Assembly (NCBI GenBank): GCA_903921835.1 | Contig: CAIXRL010000184.1 | Coordinates: 1-11,150 of the forward strand | Reading direction: 5' to 3' | Source of the DNA: Candidatus Eiseniibacteriota bacterium | GTDB lineage: Bacteria > Eisenbacteria > RBG-16-71-46 | DNA: 11,150 nt | In this document: positions 5,685 through 11,150 of the stretch, one piece after another | Layout of the letters: every line of letters starts with the position of its first letter | How positions within the stretch are numbered: position 1 is the stretch's first letter | Program-made: the position numbers and the translations under genes | Notes under the pieces: generated by a model | The model's input: the letters and a program-made list of their open reading frames with translations, nothing else | Database searches by the model: none | Told to the model about the DNA's origin: nothing

Positions 5685-7057
5685 GCGAAGGACCCGCGCG
5701 GCTGCTGGTGGCCGACGACGACCCGGACGTGCTCGCTGCGCTGCGCCTCCTGCTGCGCGGTGAGGGCTACGAGGTGGAGACCGCGACCAGCCCCGCGGTG
5801 GTGCTGCACGCCGTGGAGCACAAGGATTTCGACCTCGCGATCCTCGACATGAACTACGCCCGCGACACCACGAGCGGTGGCGAGGGGCTCGACCTGCTGG
5901 AGCGCCTGCGCGCACTCGATCCCGTGATGCCCGTGCTGGTCATGACCGCATGGGGGAGCCTCGAAGGCGCGGTGGCGGCGGTGCGCCGCGGCGCGCGCGA
6001 CTACGTGCAGAAGCCGTGGGACAATACGCGGCTGCTGCACACCGTGCGCACACAGCTCGAACTGGGGCGCGCCCTGCAGCGGGGCATGCGACTCGAGCAG
6101 GAGAACCGCCTGCTGCGCCACGAGGGACTGCCCGAGCTCGTCTGTGATTCCGCCGCCATGAAGGGCGTGCTCGACATGGTGGGTCGCATCGCACGCAGCG
6201 ACGCCAACGCACTCATCACCGGCGAGCACGGCACGGGCAAGGAATTGGTCGCGCGGCTGCTGCACGCTGCGTCAGCGCGGGCCAACCGGCCGTTCATCAC
6301 GATCAACGCGGGCGGGATTCCGGAGGGCGTGTTCGAGAGCGCGTTGTTCGGGCACGCGCGGGGTGCCTTCGCGGGCGCGAACAGCGACCAGCCAGGGCGC
6401 ATCGAGCTGGCCGACGGCGGCACGCTGTTCCTGGACGAGGTGGCGAACGTGCCGCTGACGCACCAGGCCCGGCTGCTGCGCGTCCTGCGGGCCGGCGAGT
6501 TCGAGCGCGTCGGCACCACCCGGACGCGGACCGCAAACGTGCGTCTCCTTTCGGCCACGATCGCCGACCTGCGAGCCGAATGCGCGGCCGGCCGCTTCCG
6601 CGAGGACCTGTTCTTCCACGTCAACACCGTCGAGATTCACCTGCCGCCGCTGCGTGAGCGCCGCGAGGACGTGCCCGCGCTGGCCGCGGGGTTTCTCGAG
6701 CGCTACGCACATCGTTACCGCAAGCCGCTCGCGGGATTCGCCGACGCGGCGCTGCAGGCATTGCTCGCGCACCCGTGGCCCGGCAACGTCCGCGAGTTGG
6801 ACCACGCGATCGAGCGCGCCGTGCTGATTGCCCGCGGGGCGGTGCTGGCGCCCGGGGACCTCGGCCTGCGTACCAAGGCCGACGGCGCGCCTCCGATCGA
6901 GCAGCTCACGCTGGACGAGGCCGAGCGGCTGCTGATCCAGCGCGCCCTCGGTCGCCACGGCGGCAACGTGAGCGAGGCCGCCAGGGCTCTGGGGCTCTCG
7001 CGCAGCGCGCTCTACCGCCGGCTCGAGCGCCACGGCATCCGGGCGGCGGGATCGTGA
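5681..7057 (+). CDS. NtrC-family response regulator: receiver, AAA+, Fis-type HTH, with atypical sigma-54 contact loop
   Basis: This 458-residue cytoplasmic transcription regulator has three parts. The receiver (about 6-120) has acidic pocket Asp12-14, phospho-acceptor Asp56, Thr89 and Lys111, all as expected. The AAA+ domain (about 135-370) has Walker A G-E-H-G-T-G-K-E at 181-188 and Walker B L-D-E with Asp252 and Glu253. The C-terminal Fis-type HTH is at about 409-453. Several usually conserved positions differ. GAFTGA reads GAFAGA at 228-233 (Ala231 for the Thr that contacts sigma-54). S-E-L-F-G-H-E reads S-A-L-F-G-H-A. The sensor I Asn is Ile294. The second arginine-finger position is His313, with Arg307 kept. 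It may bind ATP but activate sigma-54 poorly or not at all. The downstream kinase overlaps it by 4 bases and is its likely partner. The neighbouring exporter is the likely target. Confidence 0.92.
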   Translation: MSEGPARLLVADDDPDVLAALRLLLRGEGYEVETATSPAVVLHAVEHKDFDLAILDMNYARDTTSGGEGLDLLERLRALDPVMPVLVMTAWGSLEGAVAAVRRGARDYVQKPWDNTRLLHTVRTQLELGRALQRGMRLEQENRLLRHEGLPELVCDSAAMKGVLDMVGRIARSDANALITGEHGTGKELVARLLHAASARANRPFITINAGGIPEGVFESALFGHARGAFAGANSDQPGRIELADGGTLFLDEVANVPLTHQARLLRVLRAGEFERVGTTRTRTANVRLLSATIADLRAECAAGRFREDLFFHVNTVEIHLPPLRERREDVPALAAGFLERYAHRYRKPLAGFADAALQALLAHPWPGNVRELDHAIERAVLIARGAVLAPGDLGLRTKADGAPPIEQLTLDEAERLLIQRALGRHGGNVSEAARALGLSRSALYRRLERHGIRAAGS

Positions 7058-8421
7058 CCACTTCGCGCCGCCCGCGCCGGCTGTCCTACGAGGCGCGCAT
7101 CACCCTGTGCGCGCTCGCCGGAGGGTCCCCGGCGGTGATCGTGGCCATGGTGGCGCTCGCGCGCGGGATCCCCGATTCGGGCCTGCGCACGATGCTCGGG
7201 CTTCTCGTGCTCGCCGCCTGGCTGCTCGGCGCGCTGGCCGTGAGCGAACGGGCTGCTCGTTCGCTGCAGACGCTATCGAATCTGATCGCCGCGGTGCGCG
7301 AGGGCGACACGTCGATCCGCGCGCGCGGGGCCGACCCCGACGACACGCTGGGGCTGGCGTACTGGGAGGTCAATGAACTGGCCGAGCAGGCACGCCAGCG
7401 CCGGTTTGAAGCCTTCGCCGCGGCATCGCTGCTGCGACAGGTGATGGAATCCATCGATGTCGCGCTGTTTGCGTTCGACCCCGAGGGCCGGCTGCGCGTG
7501 GTGAATCACGACGGCGAGCAGTTGCTGGCTATGCCCGCGGAGCGCGCGCTCGGCCAGGACGCCGCGGCACTCGGACTGGCCGACACGCTCGCGGGCGAGA
7601 CGCCCCGTCTGGTTGACCTGCAGCTGCCGGGGCGCACCGGGCGCTGGGAGATTCGCCGCGGCACCTACCGCCACGAGGGCCTTCCGTTCCAGCTGGTCGT
7701 GGTCTCCGATCTCGGGCGCACGCTGCGTGAGGAGGAGCGGCAGGCATGGCAGCGGTTGATCCGCGTGCTCAGCCACGAGATCAACAACTCGCTCGCCCCG
7801 ATCCAGTCGATCGCCGGCAGTCTCCAGACCCGGCTGGCGCGCGAAGACGCAGCGGACAGCGGCGCGGACATGCGCGAGGGACTCGCCGTGATCGAAACCC
7901 GCTCCCGGGCGCTCGCGCGGTTCCTGCAGGCCTACGCCGAACTCGCGCGGCTGCCGCGGCCCACGCTCGCGCCCCTCGACGTGGACGCGTGGGTGAGACG
8001 CGTAGTGGCACTCGAGACGCGTCTCGTGGTCGAAGTGCGTGGCGGACCGCAGGCCGTGGTGTGTGTGGATGGCGACCAGTTCGACCAACTCCTCATCAAC
8101 CTCGTGCGCAACGCCGCCGACGCCGCGCTCGAAGCCTCCGGCCGCGCCTGGATCGAGTGGCGCCCGGAAGGGGGCTGGCTCGTGCTCGATGTCCTGGACG
8201 AGGGCCCCGGCTTGAGCGAGACCGTCAACCTGTTCGTGCCGTTCTTCACCACCAAGCCGGACGGCTCCGGCATCGGCCTGGCGCTCGCCAGGCAGGTCGC
8301 CGAGGCGCATGGCGGCACGCTGACCCTGCAGGACCGCGGCGGTTCGCGTGGCTGCATGGCCAGGGTGCGACTGCCGCTGGGTGGCGTCATGGCCACGCCC
8401 TCGAAATCGTCCACGCGATAG
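7054..8421 (+). CDS. Sensor histidine kinase, NtrY-like, with minimal extracytoplasmic region
   Basis: This 455-residue inner-membrane kinase starts at GTG 7054, overlapping the regulator's TGA as GTGA. The frame is open further upstream, but that stretch lies within the regulator gene. Two membrane helices (about 17-39 and 47-64) are joined by only about seven residues. A HAMP-like linker (about 65-120) and a PAS-like domain (about 130-225) follow. The H-box is R-V-L-S-H-E-I-N-N-S-L-A-P with His241, the N-box has Asn353, G1 is D-E-G-P-G-L from 382 and G2 is G-S-G-I-G-L from 404. All catalytic motifs are intact. H-E-I-N-N-S-L-A-P-I is typical of kinases paired with NtrC-type regulators. With so small an outer loop, the signal is probably sensed in the membrane, through a partner protein, or by the PAS domain. 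Confidence 0.92.
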   Translation: MTTSRRPRRLSYEARITLCALAGGSPAVIVAMVALARGIPDSGLRTMLGLLVLAAWLLGALAVSERAARSLQTLSNLIAAVREGDTSIRARGADPDDTLGLAYWEVNELAEQARQRRFEAFAAASLLRQVMESIDVALFAFDPEGRLRVVNHDGEQLLAMPAERALGQDAAALGLADTLAGETPRLVDLQLPGRTGRWEIRRGTYRHEGLPFQLVVVSDLGRTLREEERQAWQRLIRVLSHEINNSLAPIQSIAGSLQTRLAREDAADSGADMREGLAVIETRSRALARFLQAYAELARLPRPTLAPLDVDAWVRRVVALETRLVVEVRGGPQAVVCVDGDQFDQLLINLVRNAADAALEASGRAWIEWRPEGGWLVLDVLDEGPGLSETVNLFVPFFTTKPDGSGIGLALARQVAEAHGGTLTLQDRGGSRGCMARVRLPLGGVMATPSKSSTR

Positions 8422-8502
8422 GAGCGCCCCGGCCGGTCTCGCCGACCCCATCGCGCGGCAGCGCGCCGGGTCCGTCGCGCGACTCCCGTGCCAGCGATCA
8501 GC

Positions 8503-9714
8503 TCACGCGCCGACGCGGGCCCGATACGCCGTGAGCGCCCCCGCGAGGATATCCATCGCGCGCTCGAGCTTGCCGCACTCGAGCACGTACGCGAGCCGCA
8601 CTTCGTCGCGGCCCAGGCCCGGCGTCGCGTAGAAGCCGTCGAGCGGCGCGACCATCACGGTCTCGCCGCCCTGCGAGTACTCGGTGAGCAGGTAGATGGC
8701 GAACGCGTTGGCGTCGTCCACGGGCAGGCCCGTGCAGATGTAAAACGCGCCCTCGGGCTTGCGCACGCGTACGCCCGGCATGCGCGAGAGCGCGCCGAAG
8801 ACGACATCGCGGCGCTTCTGGTACTCGGCCAGGACGCCGCTCGTGTACGACGCGGGCACCTCGGTGAGCGCCGTGCACGCGAACTGCTCCAGCGTCGGCG
8901 GGCACAGCCGCGCCTGCCCGAAGCGCATGATCGCGTCCATGAACGGGCGGTTCTTCGAGACGATGTTGCCGATGCGCGCGCCGCACAGCGAGTAGCGCTT
9001 CGAAACGCTATCCACGACGATCGCGAGGTCGTCGAGTCCGTCAAAGGTCAGCAGCGAGCGGCTCGTCCGGCCGTCGTACGTGAATTCGCGGTAGACCTCG
9101 TCCGAGACCAGGTACAGTCCACGGTCGCGGCAGATGGCCGCGAGCCGCTCGATCTCGGCGTCCGTGTACACCGTGCCCGTCGGGTTGTTCGGCGAGCAGA
9201 TGAGGATGGCCCTCGTGCGCGGGCCGATCTTCGCCTCGATCGCAGCGCGTTCCGGCAGGTGGTAGCCGTCCTCGCCGCGCGTCGTCACCGGCACGCACTC
9301 CACGCCCGTCATGGCGGCGAAGCCGTTGTAGTTCGTGTAGAACGGCTCGAACACGATCACCTGGTCGCCGGGATCGCACAGCGCGCCGAGCGTGAACTGG
9401 ATCGCCTCGCTGCCTGCGGTGGTGACGAAGATGTCCTCGGGCGCGAGCCGCGCCCCGAAGCCCGCGTAGTAGGTGCGCAGCGCCTCGATGTACTCCGGCA
9501 GGCCCTGCGAGGGCCCGTACGGCACGTACGGCGCTGTGTACTGCCTGAAGCGATCGAGGATCACCTGCGGCGTCGGGATGTCCGGCTGGCCGATGTTGAG
9601 TCCGTGCACTTCCAGCCCGCGCTTGCGGGCGGCGACGGCGTACGGGGCGAGCCGGCGAATGGGCGACGCGGGCATGGTTGCGGCCCGCTGGGACAGTCGG
9701 GTGGGCTGGTTCAT
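8503..9714 (-). CDS. PLP-dependent aminotransferase, class I/II (fold type I)
   Basis: This 403-residue cytosolic enzyme should move an amino group between an amino acid and a 2-oxo acid. Expected motifs are present: an N-terminal G-Q-P-D-I-P-T-P, S-P-N-N-P-T-G with Asn176/Asn177, S-D-E-V-Y with Asp205 (PLP pyridine) and Tyr208, S-V-S-K-R-Y-S with the PLP lysine at Lys239, and Arg373 near the C-terminus for the substrate carboxylate. S-K-R-Y-S-L-C-G-A-R-I-G differs from the usual aspartate aminotransferase S-K-x-x-x-M-T-G-W-R and suggests a separate subgroup, so the substrate is not assigned. An ATG at 9756 is also in frame, but its G-run abuts the start codon. 9714 fits the family's N-terminus (M-P-A-S-P-I-R-R-L shortly after) and is preferred. 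It converges on the kinase gene with 81 bases between stops, and no clear terminator is seen there. Confidence 0.92.
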   Translation of the reverse strand: MNQPTRLSQRAATMPASPIRRLAPYAVAARKRGLEVHGLNIGQPDIPTPQVILDRFRQYTAPYVPYGPSQGLPEYIEALRTYYAGFGARLAPEDIFVTTAGSEAIQFTLGALCDPGDQVIVFEPFYTNYNGFAAMTGVECVPVTTRGEDGYHLPERAAIEAKIGPRTRAILICSPNNPTGTVYTDAEIERLAAICRDRGLYLVSDEVYREFTYDGRTSRSLLTFDGLDDLAIVVDSVSKRYSLCGARIGNIVSKNRPFMDAIMRFGQARLCPPTLEQFACTALTEVPASYTSGVLAEYQKRRDVVFGALSRMPGVRVRKPEGAFYICTGLPVDDANAFAIYLLTEYSQGGETVMVAPLDGFYATPGLGRDEVRLAYVLECGKLERAMDILAGALTAYRARVGA

Positions 9715-9775
9715 GACGATCTCGGATCCTGGGAGTTCGGGAGCCGGCGGCAACATCTCCCCCGGCGGTCCAGAC

Positions 9776-9813
9776 GGCAGGGCGCAGTCTAGCGCGGACG
9801 GTTCACAAACCGC
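9776..9813 (-). promoter_or_regulatory. Probable promoter of the aminotransferase gene
   Basis: On the minus strand TAGACT (9791-9786) fits a -10 box, about 70 bases upstream of the preferred start. The 38-base segment matches the plus-strand segment 5518-5555 at 31 positions. Within it, CGGTT-N4-AACCG (9799-9812) is a perfect 5-base palindrome; the 5518 copy keeps only part of its second arm. This could be an operator overlapping the promoter. No standard -35 box is seen. Confidence 0.4.
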
Positions 9814-9817
9814 GAAC

Positions 9818-9835
9818 CGGGAACGCCGGGAACGC
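9818..9835. repeat. Tandem 9-base direct repeat, two copies
   Basis: CGGGAACGC occurs twice back to back (9818-9826 and 9827-9835), between the CZB gene stop and the probable aminotransferase promoter. It may be two binding half-sites or a replication slippage product. Confidence 0.5.
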
Positions 9836-9843
9836 AGGCCGCG

Positions 9844-10248
9844 TCAGGCCGCGGCCCGCCAGGCCTCGAGCAGGCAGACGAGTTCCTCGGAAGCGCGGGC
9901 GAAGCCGGAATCGGGATCCATCGCGGCGCGCGCCTCGTCGATGCGGCCCAGTTCGAGCAACTGCACGACGCCAGCGGCTTCAGCGTGAAAGCGTGCGTGC
10001 AACTCGACGACGACGTCGTAGTCCCGGTCCGTGCGGCTCTCGGGCGGCAGTGAGCACAGCCAGCGTCCCAGCGCGCACTGGTCGTCACGCCCGGCATCGT
10101 CGGAGCCCTGCTCGCAGTAGCCGCGAACGACGGCGTCGCGCAACTCGCGCTTCCATTCGGTGTGCGCGTCCAGCGCACCCTCGACCTCGAACGCGTGATG
10201 CTGCATCAGATCCGCCAGTGCCTTCGCGAATTCGTCGTGATCCGTCAT
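9844..10248 (-). CDS. Stand-alone CZB (chemoreceptor zinc-binding) domain protein
   Basis: This 134-residue soluble protein has no membrane segment or signal peptide. It matches the CZB pattern throughout: A-H-T-E-W-K with His29, C-A-L-G-R-W-L with Cys58, and E-L-H-A-R-F-H with His84 and His88. These are the His3-Cys zinc ligands of the family, followed by the usual A-A-x-V-V-x-L helix. CZB domains normally sit at the end of chemoreceptors or diguanylate cyclases and respond to zinc or thiol oxidants such as hypochlorous acid. Here the domain is the whole protein, so it could be a free sensor or adaptor; partners are not visible. GGAAG lies 5 bases before the ATG at 10248 (bases 10254-10258 on the plus strand). 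It sits between the VWA and aminotransferase genes on the same strand, with 132- and 129-base gaps, so an operon is possible but not shown. Confidence 0.85.
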   Translation of the reverse strand: MTDHDEFAKALADLMQHHAFEVEGALDAHTEWKRELRDAVVRGYCEQGSDDAGRDDQCALGRWLCSLPPESRTDRDYDVVVELHARFHAEAAGVVQLLELGRIDEARAAMDPDSGFARASEELVCLLEAWRAAA

Positions 10249-10366
10249 CGTCGCTTCCGGTCCCCGGAGTATCGAAACGCGGACGCGATGGGGTGCGCGC
10301 CCTGTGGGCAGCGGTGTTGTCGGCAGGACGCGTCGCGAGCTTGAACGCCGGCGGGTACAGCGCAGG

Positions 10367-10380
10367 CAGGCCGCGGCCCG
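10367..10380. repeat. 14-base sequence with a 10-base palindrome, repeated at 9845-9858
   Basis: The 14 bases directly after the VWA gene stop contain the palindrome GGCCGCGGCC. The same 14 bases recur at 9845-9858, in the last codons of the CZB gene. The palindrome could be a weak stem, but no T-run follows. In DNA this GC-rich, with Ala codons at one of the two sites, chance is a fair explanation. Confidence 0.4.
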
Positions 10381-11150
10381 TCAGTGCAGCCGCTTGCGCC
10401 GGTTGCGGACGAAGTCGCGGAAGACGTACGAGCCGAGGTTGTTCGGGTCGGTCTCGTAGATGCGGCCGTGGTTGAGCTCGGTGAGCTTGCGCACGAAGTC
10501 GAGCAGCACCGGGTCGGCGGCGAGCATGAACGTGGTGATCGCGATCCGCTTGCGCCGGCAGTGCGACGCCTCCTCCAATGTCTTGTTCACGATCTTCGGG
10601 TCGAGTCCGAATGGGTTCTTGTACAGCCGGCCGTGCTCGCGAATGCAACTCGGCTTGCCGTCCGTGACCATGAAGATCTGCTTGTTGACGCCCTTGCGGC
10701 CCTCGAGGATGCGCCGCGCCAGCTGCAGGCCCGCACGCGTGTTCGTGTGGTAGGGACCGGCCTGGATCCTCATCAGGTCCCGCAGCGGCACCTGCGCCGC
10801 GTCGTCGCCGAACAGCACCACGTCCAGCGTGTCCTTGGGGTAGCGCGTCTGGATGAGCTGCGTCAGCGCGAGCGCGATCTTCTTGGCGGGCGTGATGCGG
10901 TCCTCGCCGTACAGGATCATCGAGTGGCTCACGTCCACCATGAGCACGGTGGCGCAGGCGGACGCGTGCTCCTGTTCGTAGACCTCGAGGTCGTCCTCGT
11001 TCAGCGTCAGCTCGTCGATGCCCTGGCGCTTGACCGCATTGCTCACGGACCCGAGCGGATCCAGGTTCGCGAGGTCGTCGCCGAACTGCCAGGCCCTCGT
11101 CTCGCTGAGCCGCTCGCCCCCGCTGCCCGCGACGGGCGTGCGATGGTCGC
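10381..11150 (-). CDS. VWA-domain protein, C-terminal part (runs off the right edge)
   Basis: The frame stays open from the window end to TGA at 10383-10381. A GTG at 11046 could start it, but the 34 codons before it are also open and protein-like (W-Q-F-G-D-D-L, then N-A-V-K-R), so the gene most likely begins outside the window. About 256 residues are visible. The VWA domain has a complete metal-ion-dependent adhesion site: D-V-S-H-S (10935-10921), a threonine in H-T-N-T-R-A-G-L, and an aspartate in V-T-D-G-K-P-S. It resembles the VWA part of CoxE/ChlD-like proteins, which usually work with a MoxR- or ChlI-type AAA+ ATPase. Such a partner could lie beyond 11150. No membrane segment is visible in the part present. 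Confidence 0.85.
   Translation of the reverse strand, partial: DHRTPVAGSGGERLSETRAWQFGDDLANLDPLGSVSNAVKRQGIDELTLNEDDLEVYEQEHASACATVLMVDVSHSMILYGEDRITPAKKIALALTQLIQTRYPKDTLDVVLFGDDAAQVPLRDLMRIQAGPYHTNTRAGLQLARRILEGRKGVNKQIFMVTDGKPSCIREHGRLYKNPFGLDPKIVNKTLEEASHCRRKRIAITTFMLAADPVLLDFVRKLTELNHGRIYETDPNNLGSYVFRDFVRNRRKRLH

Noticed and set aside
7273..8451. A 392-codon minus-strand frame opposite the sensor kinase gene.
   Set aside because: The plus-strand kinase motifs are complete and the reverse product has no domain pattern.
8453..8466. GCGCG-GCAG-CGCGC hairpin between the convergent kinase and aminotransferase genes, considered as a terminator.
   Set aside because: The stem has only five pairs and no T-run on either side; such stems are common by chance in DNA this GC-rich.
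8488..9792. A 434-codon plus-strand frame opposite the aminotransferase gene.
   Set aside because: The minus-strand aminotransferase has all catalytic motifs; the plus-strand product is Arg/Ala/Val-rich shadow sequence.
1..11150. CRISPR arrays, tRNA or rRNA genes, phage or toxin-antitoxin genes.
   Set aside because: No regularly spaced repeats, no recognisable RNA gene sequence and no such protein families were found.

Overview
This is a GC-rich bacterial window with short intergenic gaps, many GGAG-type ribosome binding sites and several GTG starts. The taxon cannot be fixed from sequence alone. The long two-block MacB/FtsX permease (the 'ADOP' form, common in Acidobacteriota and Gemmatimonadota but also present in other phyla) and the VWA protein suggest a soil or sediment lineage of that kind. 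This is inference.

Layout, left to right. (1) 1-648, +: the C-terminal part of an NCS1-family nucleobase/hydantoin-type transporter, cut by the window edge. (2) 850-5304, +: a three-gene tripartite-exporter operon made of a periplasmic adaptor (MacA/HlyD-like), an ABC ATPase (MacB/LolD-like) and an 803-residue permease with two MacB-periplasmic/FtsX units. Gaps are 26 and 19 bases, each carrying a good Shine-Dalgarno. (3) 5305-5680: a 376-base gap holding a nested inverted-repeat structure that looks like a small non-autonomous mobile element, followed by a probable promoter and a possible 42-codon leader ORF. (4) 5681-8421, +: a two-component system in which an NtrC-type response regulator and a sensor kinase overlap by 4 bases. 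(5) 8503-11150, -: a converging set comprising a PLP-dependent aminotransferase, a free-standing CZB zinc-binding protein and a VWA-domain protein that runs off the right edge.

Blocks 2 and 4 probably form one module. The kinase has almost no extracytoplasmic part, so it could sense the membrane or the transporter, and the regulator could control the exporter. The regulator departs from the sigma-54 activator pattern at several usually conserved positions: GAFTGA reads GAFAGA, one arginine finger is His, and the sensor I Asn is Ile. No -24/-12 promoter is visible upstream of the exporter. Palindromic GTCC...GGAC sites lie in that upstream region instead. This points to an NtrC-like regulator that may have moved away from sigma-54 control, and it is the most interesting hypothesis in the window.

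The other non-standard signals are the mobile-element-like structure at 5321-5542 and a 38-base segment (31 of 38 identical) shared by the upstream regions of the two-component operon and the aminotransferase gene.
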